This document shows positions 7,441-15,709 of a stretch of 22,226 nucleotides of DNA, piece by piece. The number at the start of each line of letters is the position of its first letter. Within the stretch, counting starts at the first letter, position 1. The DNA comes from an uncultured Campylobacter sp. (GTDB lineage: Bacteria; Campylobacterota; Campylobacteria; Campylobacterales; Campylobacteraceae): assembly GCF_937981295.1 (NCBI RefSeq), contig NZ_CALJPC010000041.1, positions 1 to 22,226 of the forward strand, read 5' to 3'. Below the pieces are notes generated by a model. The model was given only the letters and a program-made list of their open reading frames with translations, was not told where the DNA came from and made no database searches. A program made the translations under genes and the position numbers.

Positions 7441-8451
7441 TCACTCGTTGTTTCCCGCGATCGTTTCGATGAGTTTGCGCTTGTTGCGGCGGTTGTAAAG
7501 CACCGACGAAAGGAGCGATAGCGCGATGAATAAGATCCCCACGGTGCCCGTTATGATCTCGCTTACTTCAAATTTCAGCTTGGCAAACATTATAAACGCC
7601 AAACACGCGATGGCGTAGTGCGCGCCGTGCTCCAGATACGCGAAGCGAGACAGCGTGCCGCGAGCGATGAGATACAGCGTGATGGAGCGCACGAACATCG
7701 CGCCAGCACCTAGCCCCAGCATAATGATGAAGATATTATCGCTTAGCGCAAACGCGCCGATCACGCCGTCGAAGCTAAAGCTCGCGTCCAGGGTTTCTAA
7801 ATACAAAAAGCCCGCAAGGCCGTTTTTTACGCCGTCCGTGCCGAAAAGGCGGTCGAAGCAGGAGATGAGAAGATAGAGCAGGATCGCGCCGAAATACGCC
7901 GCGCCGAGCGTAGCCGAGCCCGTTTTAGCAAGCAGCACGAGCCCTGCGGCTAGGGCGATCAGCGTGGGAGCGTTTGGAATGCGCTTTAAAAATCGCACGA
8001 GCCCGTTATTTTCGATTATGCCCAGCCAGTGTAGCTCGCGCTGCGTATCGAAGAAAAAATCGCAAAAGACCATCAGCAAAAACGCGCCGCCGAAAACGTA
8101 AATTTGCGCTTCGTTTTCGCTTAAAATTTCATGGTAGCGATGCGGCTCTTTAAGTGCAAGCACGAGGGTTTCCCAAATACCAAGATGCGCGCTTGCGGCG
8201 ACGATTAGCACGGGGAATAAAAACCTCATGCCAAAAACCGCGATCGGAATGCCCCAGAGGATAAATCTGCTCTGCCACACCGGCGCCATATCTTTTAGCA
8301 CTTTGGCATTGACTACGGCGTTGTCGAAGCTGAGGCTGATTTCGAGTGCGCACAAAAGCGCGCAGATATAAGCGGCACCAGCGCCACCGATATAAAATGC
8401 GATAGCAAGCGCAATTAGGCTTACCACAAAAGAGGAATAAAAATATTTCAT
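7441..8451 (-). CDS. DUF475 / TerC-superfamily integral membrane protein
   Basis: The 336-residue protein has about eight hydrophobic segments and an internal duplication typical of DUF475. LEISLSFDNAVVNA (37-48) in the first half is echoed by LETLDASFSFDGVIGAFA (219-236) in the second. The paired acidic residues in the membrane resemble those of TerC-family proteins, several of which export Mn2+ or protect against metals or tellurite. The exact substrate of DUF475 members is not established. The start is the ATG at 8451, preceded by TAGGACAG. The longer reading from 8487 would add a Lys/Arg-rich stretch with no ribosome-binding site. It is divergent from the antiporter gene with only 87 bases between, so the two promoters are packed together. 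The C-terminus is basic (RRNKRK). Confidence 0.85.
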   Translation of the reverse strand: MKYFYSSFVVSLIALAIAFYIGGAGAAYICALLCALEISLSFDNAVVNAKVLKDMAPVWQSRFILWGIPIAVFGMRFLFPVLIVAASAHLGIWETLVLALKEPHRYHEILSENEAQIYVFGGAFLLMVFCDFFFDTQRELHWLGIIENNGLVRFLKRIPNAPTLIALAAGLVLLAKTGSATLGAAYFGAILLYLLISCFDRLFGTDGVKNGLAGFLYLETLDASFSFDGVIGAFALSDNIFIIMLGLGAGAMFVRSITLYLIARGTLSRFAYLEHGAHYAIACLAFIMFAKLKFEVSEIITGTVGILFIALSLLSSVLYNRRNKRKLIETIAGNNE

Positions 8452-8506
8452 CGCTGTCCTAGCCGATTTTTTGCGCGATTTTAGCAAAATTTAGCCCTAA
8501 ATTCTA

Positions 8507-8512
8507 TATAAT
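8507..8512 (+). promoter_or_regulatory. -10 box (TATAAT) for the antiporter gene
   Basis: TATAAT lies 27 bases before the ATG at 8539, which predicts a leader of about 20 bases. It overlaps a TTG at 8512 that could open a longer reading of the gene, so that TTG is not a sensible start. Confidence 0.55.
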
Positions 8513-8538
8513 TGCAAAAATTCCAAAAAAGGCAAAAG

Positions 8539-9858
8539 ATGCTTACCAATCCCGTATTTATCAGTATCTGTGTGATGTGTGCGCTGTGCTTGCTGAGGTG
8601 CAACGTAATGCTCGCGATCCTAATCGGCACGATATGCGCCGTGCTCTCAAGCAATATCCCACTGGGAGACGCCATAAATTTATTCATAAACGGCAACCCC
8701 GAAAACGCCGGCAGCCTCGGCATGGGCGGAAATTTAGAAACCGCGCTTTCGTATCTGCTGCTAGGCGTCATCGCAAGCGCGATCTCAAAGACCAACTTAA
8801 CGGCGATCTTGGTACGCGCGGTGGCAAATTTAATCAGCGACAAAAAATACGTCTTTATCTTTTCGATCGCCTTTTTTGCGTGCTTTTCACAAAATTTAAT
8901 CCCCGTGCATATCGCCTTTATCCCGATTTTGATCCCGCCGTTAGTTAAGATCATGAACTCGCTAAAGATCGACCGCCGCGCCGTAGCGTGCGCGCTGACG
9001 TTCGGCTTACAGACGCCGTATATGGCGCTGCCGCTGGGATTCGGACTTATCTTTATGGGATTAATCGAAAAAAATATGAACGCAAACGGCATCGCAGTAA
9101 GCCTAAGCGACATATCAAGCGTAATGTGGCTAAGCGCCGTGCCGATGCTCGTGGGCCTCATTCTAGCCATAGTCTACTACCGCAAGCCGAGGGAGTATGC
9201 CGAAACCAAACAGAGCCTGGACGCACATTTTAGCGAGCTTAAGATGGGTATGCGCGAATGGGGCGCGCTAGCGGGTATCGCGGTGTGCTTCGCCGTGCAA
9301 ATTTGGATCAAATCCCTTCCGTTTGCCGCGCTTAGCGGAATTTTAGTAATGCTTGCGAGCAAAGGCATCGAGTGGAAGAAACTGGATAGCGTATTTGACG
9401 AGGGCGTGCATATGATGGGCTACATCGCGTTTTTGATGCTGATCGCCGCAGGATACGGCACGATCTTAAAAGAAACCGGCGGCGTGAACGAGCTGGTGCA
9501 CGTAGCGAGCACTTTAAGCGGCGGCAAGCTAGGCGGTGCGCTGCTGATGATCGGCATCGGACTGCTGGTGACGATGGGTATCGGCTCGAGCTTCGGCACG
9601 ATCCCTATCATCGCTACGATATATTGCCCGCTAGCCGCGCAGCTTGGCTTTAGCACGGCGGCGACGATCTTTATCATCGGCGTGGCTGCGGGTATCGGCG
9701 ATGCGGGCTCGCCTGCGAGCGATAGCACGCTCGGGCCTACCGTGGGGCTGAATATCGACGGCGAGCATAGCCATATGTGGGATACCTGCGTGCCGACCTT
9801 TATTTTCTTTAATATCCCGCTAATCATATTCGGCATAGTCTTTTCGATGATGTTATAG
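8539..9858 (+). CDS. Na+/H+ antiporter family protein (YuiF-type, NhaC-like fold)
   Basis: This 439-residue inner-membrane protein has about ten to twelve hydrophobic segments. Motifs include PVHIAFIPILIPP, TFGLQTPYMALPLGFG, MGIGSSFGTIPI, GDAGSPASDSTLGPT and HSHMWDTCVPTF. The combination is typical of the family annotated as Na+/H+ antiporter family protein (B. subtilis YuiF-like), related to NhaC/ArsB-type ion transporters. Some relatives have been linked to amino-acid uptake, so the transported species is not certain. The chosen ATG has AAGG seven bases upstream and starts just after the TATAAT at 8507. Neighbours give no pathway context: a divergent DUF475 gene and, downstream, a structured intergenic region. 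Confidence 0.82.
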   Translation: MLTNPVFISICVMCALCLLRCNVMLAILIGTICAVLSSNIPLGDAINLFINGNPENAGSLGMGGNLETALSYLLLGVIASAISKTNLTAILVRAVANLISDKKYVFIFSIAFFACFSQNLIPVHIAFIPILIPPLVKIMNSLKIDRRAVACALTFGLQTPYMALPLGFGLIFMGLIEKNMNANGIAVSLSDISSVMWLSAVPMLVGLILAIVYYRKPREYAETKQSLDAHFSELKMGMREWGALAGIAVCFAVQIWIKSLPFAALSGILVMLASKGIEWKKLDSVFDEGVHMMGYIAFLMLIAAGYGTILKETGGVNELVHVASTLSGGKLGGALLMIGIGLLVTMGIGSSFGTIPIIATIYCPLAAQLGFSTAATIFIIGVAAGIGDAGSPASDSTLGPTVGLNIDGEHSHMWDTCVPTFIFFNIPLIIFGIVFSMML

Positions 9859-9881
9859 ATTGCGGAATTTGCGCGGGTTTT

Positions 9882-9927
9882 CGCGGGCGAAATTTTAGAA
9901 TTTTAGAATTTTAGAATTTCGTCCGCG
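9882..9927 (+). terminator. Large hairpin with three tandem TTTTAGAA repeats in its loop
   Basis: Arms CGCGGGCGAAATT (9882-9894) and AATTTCGTCCGCG (9915-9927) pair over 13 positions with one G-U wobble. The loop and arm edges hold three perfect copies of TTTTAGAA (9893-9916). The hairpin starts 24 bases after the antiporter stop codon. A second perfect hairpin (9937-9959, ten pairs, three-base loop) follows. They probably end or stabilise the antiporter transcript, although a clear T-run after the first stem is lacking. Confidence 0.5.
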
Positions 9928-10147
9928 CGGCGCTGCTCGTAAATTTTGTAAATTTACGAATGCGGCCATTTTTAAATTTAGCCGCGCGGCTTTACTTCTA
10001 AATTTGCTCGCGCGATTTTGCCAAAATTTATTTGCGTCGCTCGCACGATCGGCTTAAATTTAACCGCTCGCGGCGCGTTGATGAAAATCATTGCTAAAAT
10101 TTGGAATTCCGCATAAAATGGGCGAAATTTCATAGCAAGGAGCGGTG

Positions 10148-10591
10148 GTGGAGCAAATTTATCCTTACGTGCAGATTGTGCATCTCATCTGCGCAATTAT
10201 CTTTTTGGGCTACATATTTTTCGACGTCGTGATTTTTTCGCGGCTTAAAAGCGCGCTGGGCGCGGACTACGAGCGCGTTAAAAAGGCGATCGGCTCGCGC
10301 GCGATTAAGATCATGCCGGTTTGCCTTTTTACGCTGATAATCACCGGCGGAATGATGATGAGCCGCTGGGTCGGAAGCGCTAACGGCGGGTATTTCGGCA
10401 CGCCGCTTCAAAAAATATTTATGCTAAAAGTTGCGCTCGCGCTCATCATCGCCGCGTGCGTAGCGATAAATTTGAGCTGCCGCGCGATGGGAAGGCCCGC
10501 GCCTGAATTTTTACGAGCAAATATCCATAAAATCGCTTTTGTATTCGGCTTCATCATCGTGCTTTGCGCCAAGCTGATGTTTGTAGTATGA
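10148..10591 (+). CDS. Small four-helix inner-membrane protein (CopD-like)
   Basis: The 147-residue protein is almost all membrane: hydrophobic helices at about 8-28, 54-74, 92-112 and 126-146. A basic loop (RLKSALGADYERVKKAIGSR) lies between helices one and two. Histidines at the start of the first helix (VHLIC) and the last (IHKIAF) are reminiscent of CopD/HemJ-type four-helix proteins, and the family is best described as CopD-like or DUF2269-like. Function is not known from sequence. Two successive GTG codons at 10145 and 10148 could start it. The second is preferred because AAGGAG then lies five bases away instead of two. It stands alone in gene-poor DNA. A short hairpin (AGCGC/GCGCT, 10597-10614) follows the stop. 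Confidence 0.6.
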   Translation: MEQIYPYVQIVHLICAIIFLGYIFFDVVIFSRLKSALGADYERVKKAIGSRAIKIMPVCLFTLIITGGMMMSRWVGSANGGYFGTPLQKIFMLKVALALIIAACVAINLSCRAMGRPAPEFLRANIHKIAFVFGFIIVLCAKLMFVV

Positions 10592-11205
10592 TTTATAGCG
10601 CAAAATTTAGCGCTGGCCGCGCACTTTTATCGTGGAATTCTATAGCGCGGCAAAGATTTAATTTTGCTTGCTTTTAAAATACGGCGTTTGCTAAAAATTT
10701 TAAAATTCCAATTTATTGAGCGGGCGTAGGGATTTAAGAATTTTAAATTCCGCCGCGTCTGCGCCAAAGCACGAAATTTTAAAATTTCACTCCTTTCTTG
10801 TGCTGTTTTGTCAAATGCAATCTGCAAGATTTGATCTCATAAAATTTTAAAATTTCATCGCAAGCTTTAAAGCACTCATAAAATATCTCGCCCAATTCTG
10901 CAGCTTTAAGATTTTGTAAAATTCTGTGGCTTTAAAATTTTGTAAAATTTTAAAAATTTTAAATTCTATCGCTAGGATGCGGATGAAAACTCTAAAAAAA
11001 CTCGCGCAAAATCGAAGCAAACAATGAAAAAGCGAATTTATTTGACGACTTTACTTACTATTTAATAATCATTGAAGATATAAAAAGCTAAAATTGCTTT
11101 TCGCCTGTAGGCGAATTTAATGTCTGCTTGCCATTCGGGCGGGATTTTGAGGTTTTCCGTAGCCGTGGCAATGGTTTTGAAATTATTTATGAGAAAGGAA
11201 AAAGG
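10592..11205. other. Gene-free AT-palindrome tract and leader of the binding-protein operon
   Basis: These 614 bases have no credible gene. AAATTTTAAAATTT or one-base variants occur at 10695-10708, 10774-10787 and 10842-10855, and 10920-10965 is nearly continuous A/T runs. The right end is the promoter and leader region for the binding-protein genes. Confidence 0.5.
11042..11069 (+). promoter_or_regulatory. Putative promoter of the binding-protein operon
   Basis: TTGACG (11042-11047) and TAATAAT (11063-11069) are spaced about 15 bases apart, 137 bases before the first ATG. A second candidate -10, TAAAAT, is at about 11089. The long leader would be a possible place for regulation. This is a reading by eye. 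Confidence 0.35.
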
Positions 11206-12015
11206 ATGAAGAAATTTCTCTTAAGTCTGCTCGTAGCAGCTTTGGCCAGTAGTGCGCTTTGCGCCAGATCGCTCTCCGAGATCAAAAGTAGCGGAGTGCT
11301 TAGAATAGGCGTTTATGACGCACAGCCGCCGTTTAGCAAGATAGAAGACGGTGTGCATCAGGGCTTTGAGGTCGATATGGCAAACGCCATCGCTAAAGAT
11401 ATGCTTCCATCGGGCGGAAAGGTGGAGTTTACCTCCGTACTTGCAAATCAACGTATAAAATTCCTACAAGAAGATAAGGTCGACGCGGTTATCGCAACTC
11501 TTACTGTAACTCCGGAGCGTGAGAAACAGATCGATTTTACGACCCCGTATTTTAGCGTCAATATAGGCATTTTAACCCGCGTCGAAGATAAGATTAAATC
11601 CTTAAATGAATTGCAAGATAAAACTATTTTAGTTCTTAGCGGCGGTACTGCAGAAACATACTTTGAAAAGCAAGGCTATAATATCGCCAGATGCGATAAC
11701 GCAAACGCCTGCTATAAGGCTCTAAAAGCTGGACAGGGCGACGGGTATGCCGATGATAACCTAGTCGTGCTGGCTTATCCGGTATTAGATAAAAAGGTTG
11801 AAGTAAATATCAAAAATTTAGGTACTTCGGATTTCTTAGCCATCGGTGTGAAAAAGGGCAATTCGGAGCTTTTAGATTTTCTAAACGGCGAGCTAATCAA
11901 GCTAAGCAAAGAGGGCTTTTTCAAAAATTCGTTCGATAATTTCATCGAGCCTTACTACAAAGGAACTGCAGAGAAAAAGTATTTCTTGCTGGACGATCTT
12001 TATAGCTTGCTATAA
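11206..12015 (+). CDS. Periplasmic amino-acid-type solute-binding protein 1 of 4 (SBP_bac_3)
   Basis: This 269-residue protein is of the CjaA/PEB1/HisJ type, which carries polar amino acids to an ABC transporter. The ATG at 11206 is chosen because AAAAAGG precedes it and MKKFLLSLLVAALASSALCA is a signal peptide. Earlier in-frame starts (11128) lack both. Ligand-pocket features are RIGV, QPPFS, GFEVDMANAI, TVTPER with Arg105 for the ligand carboxylate, SGGTAE, and YADDN (181-185), whose Asp usually binds the amino group. Cys163 and Cys169 (C-x5-C) are conserved in all four paralogs and could form a disulfide. The C-terminus KKYFLLDDLYSL is also shared. It is the first gene of a four-gene array, 20 bases from the next. 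No permease or ATPase lies nearby, so the partner transporter is unknown. Confidence 0.85.
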   Translation: MKKFLLSLLVAALASSALCARSLSEIKSSGVLRIGVYDAQPPFSKIEDGVHQGFEVDMANAIAKDMLPSGGKVEFTSVLANQRIKFLQEDKVDAVIATLTVTPEREKQIDFTTPYFSVNIGILTRVEDKIKSLNELQDKTILVLSGGTAETYFEKQGYNIARCDNANACYKALKAGQGDGYADDNLVVLAYPVLDKKVEVNIKNLGTSDFLAIGVKKGNSELLDFLNGELIKLSKEGFFKNSFDNFIEPYYKGTAEKKYFLLDDLYSLL

Positions 12016-12035
12016 TTTTTAAAAAGGGGGATGCT

Positions 12036-12839
12036 ATGAAAAAGATAATCCTAGCATTGATGCTGGCTGCGTGTTCGCTTTTTAGCAACACTTTGACTCA
12101 AATCAAAGAAAAAGGGGTTATTCGAATCGGTATAGACGGCTCGTCTCCGCCGTTTAGCGTCGCTAAAGATGGCGGATATAGCGGCTTTGAGATACTCTTA
12201 ATCGAAGGGCTTGTTAAAGAAATTTTCGGTGATAAAGGCAGCAAGATACAATATGTCGTAACGGTAGGTGATGATCGCATAAAAGCGGTACAGGATAACA
12301 GAGTCGATTTAGATATCGCGCTAATCTCGGTTACGAAAGAGCGTGAGAAACTGGTAGATTTCTCCGATCCATACTTTAGCGTAAATATCGGCGTGCTAAC
12401 TCGTAGCGACGATAATATCAGAAAGGTCTCCGATCTAAATGGAAAGACTATACTGGCGCAGCCCGGCACTACGGTGTTTGATTACTTTACGAAACAGGGC
12501 TATAACGTAGTACCGTGTGCGAGCGCGAATGAATGCTTTAATGACCTAAAATCGGGTAAGGGCGACGGATACGGCGATGATAATCTACTTGTATTTGCTT
12601 ACGCTGTAGTCGACCGCAAAGTCGAAGTAAATATCAAGAATTTAGGCTCGACGGACTTCCTGGCCATCGCGGTGCAAAAGGGCAATACCGAGCTGCTTAA
12701 CGCGGTAAATGCGGGGCTAATCGAGCTAAGTAAAAAGGGTTTTTTTACAAAAATTTTTGATGAGAGTATTGAGCCTTTTTATAAAGGAACCATTGATAAA
12801 AAGTATTTCTTGCTGGACGATCTTTACAGCTTGTTTTGA
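12036..12839 (+). CDS. Periplasmic amino-acid-type solute-binding protein 2 of 4
   Basis: The 267-residue SBP_bac_3 protein aligns end to end without gaps with the next gene, with 197 of 267 identical positions by hand count, so the two are the most recent duplicates in the array. Pocket features are RIGIDG, PPFS, SVTKEREK with Arg103, GTTVFDYF and DDN (181-183). The Cys161/Cys167 pair matches its paralogs. Its leader contains MLAAC, a textbook lipobox with Cys13, so it may be a lipoprotein. Signal peptidase I cleavage further on is also possible because the leader is very short. AAAAGGGGG precedes the ATG. The 20-base gap from gene 1 implies co-transcription. Ligand unknown. Confidence 0.85.
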   Translation: MKKIILALMLAACSLFSNTLTQIKEKGVIRIGIDGSSPPFSVAKDGGYSGFEILLIEGLVKEIFGDKGSKIQYVVTVGDDRIKAVQDNRVDLDIALISVTKEREKLVDFSDPYFSVNIGVLTRSDDNIRKVSDLNGKTILAQPGTTVFDYFTKQGYNVVPCASANECFNDLKSGKGDGYGDDNLLVFAYAVVDRKVEVNIKNLGSTDFLAIAVQKGNTELLNAVNAGLIELSKKGFFTKIFDESIEPFYKGTIDKKYFLLDDLYSLF

Positions 12840-12904
12840 TTTAAAGCGGCGATGGATAGAATTCTATTCGATTGTGAAATTTTAGTAAAATTTAAAGGAA
12901 TTTT

Positions 12905-13708
12905 ATGAAAAAGATTATATTTGCGTTGTTAATCGCTTCGTGTTCGTTATTTGCTAACTCTTTAGCGCAGATCAAAGAAAAAGGGCTCATTCGTATCGGA
13001 GTGGACGGCTCACTACCGCCACTTAGCGTCTCCGAGGATGGAAGATATAGCGGTTTTGAAATTTCGCTTATCGAAGAGCTCGTGAAAGAAATTTTCGGCG
13101 ATAAAGGTGGCAAAATCGAATATGTCGTAACTCTGGGCAATGATCGTATCACAGCCGTGCAAGATAACAAGGTCGATTTGGATATCGCAGCCATCACGGT
13201 TACGAAGGAGCGCGAGAAACTAGTGGATTTTTCAAACCCTTACTTTAGCGTAAATATCGGCGTGCTAACTCGCACCGACGATAATATCAAGACAATAAGC
13301 GACCTACAGGATAAAGAAATTTTAGCTGAACCCGGCACTACGGCTTTTGATTATTTTAATAAGGAAGGCTTTAAAGTTATCTCATGCGCTAGTTCTAGCG
13401 AATGCTTCCGTGCGCTAAAATCCGGTCGCGGCAGCGGCTATGCAGACGATAATATGGTAGTTTTGGGCTATTCGGTTGTAGATCGCAAGGTAGAGGTAAA
13501 TATCAAGAATTTAGGCACATCGGACTTTTTAGCTATCGCGGTGCAAAAAGGCAACAACGACTTACTAAACGCCTTAAATGATGGGCTTGTCAAGCTCAGC
13601 AAAAACGGCTTTTTCAAGAAAATTTTTAACGACAGCATCGATCCTTTTTACAAGGGAAAAGCTGAGAAAAAATATTTCTTGTTAGATGATCTTTATAAAA
13701 TGTTTTAA
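12905..13708 (+). CDS. Periplasmic amino-acid-type solute-binding protein 3 of 4
   Basis: The 267-residue close paralog of gene 2 keeps Arg103 (TVTKEREK), GTTAFDYF, YADDN (179-183), Cys161/Cys167 and the KKYFLLDDLY tail. Around the binding site it differs from gene 2: PPLS instead of PPFS, and GRGSGYADD instead of GKGDGYGDD. This could mean a shifted ligand range. The leader has IASC with Cys13, again lipobox-like. AAAGGA precedes the ATG. The gap before it is 65 bases, the longest in the array, and contains GTAAAATTTAAAGG, so an internal promoter is possible but not shown. Confidence 0.85.
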   Translation: MKKIIFALLIASCSLFANSLAQIKEKGLIRIGVDGSLPPLSVSEDGRYSGFEISLIEELVKEIFGDKGGKIEYVVTLGNDRITAVQDNKVDLDIAAITVTKEREKLVDFSNPYFSVNIGVLTRTDDNIKTISDLQDKEILAEPGTTAFDYFNKEGFKVISCASSSECFRALKSGRGSGYADDNMVVLGYSVVDRKVEVNIKNLGTSDFLAIAVQKGNNDLLNALNDGLVKLSKNGFFKKIFNDSIDPFYKGKAEKKYFLLDDLYKMF

Positions 13709-13723
13709 TTCAAAGGACGAAAT

Positions 13724-14527
13724 ATGAAAAAAATTCTACTAAGTATTTTGCTAGGTGCTGGCGCGCTTTGCGCTAACTCATTAGCAGATATCAAGCAAGC
13801 AGGCGAAATTCGCATAGGCTTGCAAGATTCACAGCCTCCGTTTAGCTTCGATGATAACGGCACGCTAAAAGGCTTTGAGGTTGACTTGGCAAACGAGCTA
13901 GTCAAAAATCTATTCGGCAATAAAAAGATCAAAATCGACTTTATCGCCGTAGCATCTAAAGATCGCGTCCCCTCGCTAGAGCAAAACAAAGTAGATCTCA
14001 TCATATCCAAGCTTACCGTCACAAAAGACCGCGTTCAGAAAGTCGATTTTTCTTACCCGTATTATTCAGTGCAAATTGGCGTGCTAAGCCGTAAGGATGA
14101 TAATATTTCAAGAATCGATCAGATCGCGCATAAAAAAATTCTAAGCGTTAAAGGCACAACTGCCGAGGAGCACTTCAAAAACGCGGGCTATGAGATTGCG
14201 ACATGTGCCGACGCGAATGAGTGCGTCGCTAGGCTAAAGGCTGGCGAGGGCATAGGCTTTGCTGACGATAATACCGTAGTGCTAGGATACGCTAGAAACG
14301 ATGCCGCGCTTGATGCAAAAATCATCAACCTCGGCAAGGTAGATTATATCGCCGTCGCCCTATCTAAGGGCAATACCGAGCTGCTTGATGCGGTCAATAG
14401 CAGCCTGGTAAAAATGTATAAAGCGAAATTTTTCCATAAGGCTTTTGACGAGGATATCAAGCCATACTACGGCGGTAAGATCGATAAAAAGCACTTTACA
14501 CTAGACGAGGTTTATAGCCTGTTTTAA
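13724..14527 (+). CDS. Periplasmic amino-acid-type solute-binding protein 4 of 4
   Basis: The 267-residue last member of the array is also the most diverged. It retains RIGLQDSQPPFS, GFEVDLANELV, TVTKDR with Arg103, GTTAEEHF, FADDN (179-183) and Cys161/Cys167. The tail is changed to KKHFTLDEVYSLF, and the EVNIKNLG segment shared by genes 1-3 becomes DAKIINLG. It shares the QPPF pocket edge with gene 1. The leader (MKKILLSILLGAGALCA) suits signal peptidase I cleavage. AAAGGA precedes the ATG, 15 bases after gene 3, so it is co-transcribed. A terminator-like hairpin lies about 80 bases downstream. Confidence 0.85.
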   Translation: MKKILLSILLGAGALCANSLADIKQAGEIRIGLQDSQPPFSFDDNGTLKGFEVDLANELVKNLFGNKKIKIDFIAVASKDRVPSLEQNKVDLIISKLTVTKDRVQKVDFSYPYYSVQIGVLSRKDDNISRIDQIAHKKILSVKGTTAEEHFKNAGYEIATCADANECVARLKAGEGIGFADDNTVVLGYARNDAALDAKIINLGKVDYIAVALSKGNTELLDAVNSSLVKMYKAKFFHKAFDEDIKPYYGGKIDKKHFTLDEVYSLF

Positions 14528-14609
14528 ATTTAGATGTATCTAAAATTTTAAGGCGCCCCTTGGCGTCCAAACATACGCGCAGCTGCGATATTTGATCGCA
14601 ACTCACTTT

Positions 14610-14641
14610 TGCCGCCAAGGTTTCGGCGGCATTTATAATTT
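14610..14641 (+). terminator. Terminator-like hairpin after the binding-protein operon
   Basis: TGCCGCC (14610-14616), an eight-base loop and GGCGGCA (14625-14631) form a perfect seven-pair stem followed by TTTATAATTT. An upstream CCTTGGCG (14558-14565) is complementary to CGCCAAGG (14613-14620) inside this hairpin, so an alternative fold is possible. Confidence 0.5.
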
Positions 14642-14749
14642 AAATTCCGTATTTTTGCGGATCCCGGTTGCGATATAAAATTTTATGATGTTTTGATATG
14701 CGGTTGTGAAAGGACGCGGCTTATAAAAGATAGTCGGTCGTAAGAAATT

Positions 14750-15706
14750 CTAATCCGAGTAGTAAAATTTTATATCCTTTTTCAGTTGCGTCGGCAGTAT
14801 ATTAAATTTAGCCCTAAAAATTTTAGAAAAATGCGATAAATTATTGTATCCGACCATTTTAGCAGCTTCGTTTACGCTGATTTGATCTAGACTTAATAGC
14901 TCTTTTGCAATTCCAAGCCGCTCATTTGTCAGCATTGCATAAACGCTCGTGCCAAAATATGCTTTAAAATCCCTTTTTAGTGCAAATTCGTTCGTGGCGC
15001 AAAGATGAGCAAGCTCTTTAATGCTAGGTGGATTTTGCATATTTTCGAGTAATATTTTCTTTGCTTTTTGAACTGTTTTTATGCGATTTTCATCAAGATT
15101 AAGCGCATTTTCGGGCTCATTAAATTTATGAAAACTTCTATAAAGCATCTCTAAAATTTTACTTTCCATAAAAATTTCGCGCATTTTGCCGTCGTATATC
15201 GCGGCATTTTCGAGCTCTTTGAGGATGATATTTTGCACGGCGCTTGTTTTAAATTTCTTCATACAAACGGCCTGATCTAAATTCAAATTTTTTAAAATTC
15301 CCAGCTCATTTGCAAAAGCGGTGCTAAGCGCTATGCATGAGCTTTTATAGTGTTTATTTTCAAGCTCGTGAACGCCACGCAATTTGCTTTGCATAGTTCC
15401 GAGCCAAAACTCACCTTTATTCAAAACGAATTGATCTTTATCCGATCTGAAGCAGATAGGATTTTCGCCCGTATTGAAAAATAAAAATGAATAGCGGCTA
15501 CCTCGCTCGTGGCGATGCAAAAGGAAATCTCTGCAAATTATATCGCTGCTATAATATCCTATCTCTCCGCCCGTATAAAAAGAGCTAAAGTCGAATTTTA
15601 TACTTTCGCTTTCAAGCTCGGTTTTATTATACCCACATTGCTTGGACGGCTCAATGTCGTTAGATATTTTTTGTAAAAAATCATCTAAACTTATCTCTTT
15701 ACTCAT
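14750..15706 (-). CDS. AraC-family regulator, PchR-like (siderophore locus)
   Basis: The 318-residue regulator has a C-terminal double HTH of the AraC/XylS type. The first helix-turn-helix is about 227-252 (PPSIKELAHLCATNEFALKR) and the second about 276-300, with the family signature AAKMVGYNNLSHFSKIFRAK. The N-terminal 200 residues resemble PchR-type sensors, which bind an iron-siderophore and then activate its receptor gene. Position supports this: it is divergent, 109 bases from a TonB-dependent receptor gene. AAAGGGAT precedes the ATG. That same sequence is one arm of a 16-bp direct repeat, so the protein may also control its own translation start region or promoter. The ligand is not determinable from sequence. 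Confidence 0.85.
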   Translation of the reverse strand: MSKEISLDDFLQKISNDIEPSKQCGYNKTELESESIKFDFSSFYTGGEIGYYSSDIICRDFLLHRHERGSRYSFLFFNTGENPICFRSDKDQFVLNKGEFWLGTMQSKLRGVHELENKHYKSSCIALSTAFANELGILKNLNLDQAVCMKKFKTSAVQNIILKELENAAIYDGKMREIFMESKILEMLYRSFHKFNEPENALNLDENRIKTVQKAKKILLENMQNPPSIKELAHLCATNEFALKRDFKAYFGTSVYAMLTNERLGIAKELLSLDQISVNEAAKMVGYNNLSHFSKIFRAKFNILPTQLKKDIKFYYSD

Positions 15707-15709
15707 CTT

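Noticed and set aside
8481..9170. Long minus-strand ORF opposite the antiporter gene
   Set aside because: It is the antisense shadow of a clear membrane transporter; it begins and ends without ribosome-binding site or family resemblance.
10627..10827. 67-codon minus-strand ORF before the binding-protein operon
   Set aside because: Product is made mostly of translated AAATTT runs (Lys/Asn/Phe/Ile), no ribosome-binding site.
11054..11076. Fur box at the binding-protein operon promoter (AATAATCATTG)
   Set aside because: Only the central half matches the consensus; the flanks do not, so it is at background level in such AT-rich DNA.
11128..11205. N-terminal extension of the first binding protein from 11128
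   Set aside because: The extension would put 26 charged residues before the signal peptide; AAAAAGG is placed correctly for the ATG at 11206.
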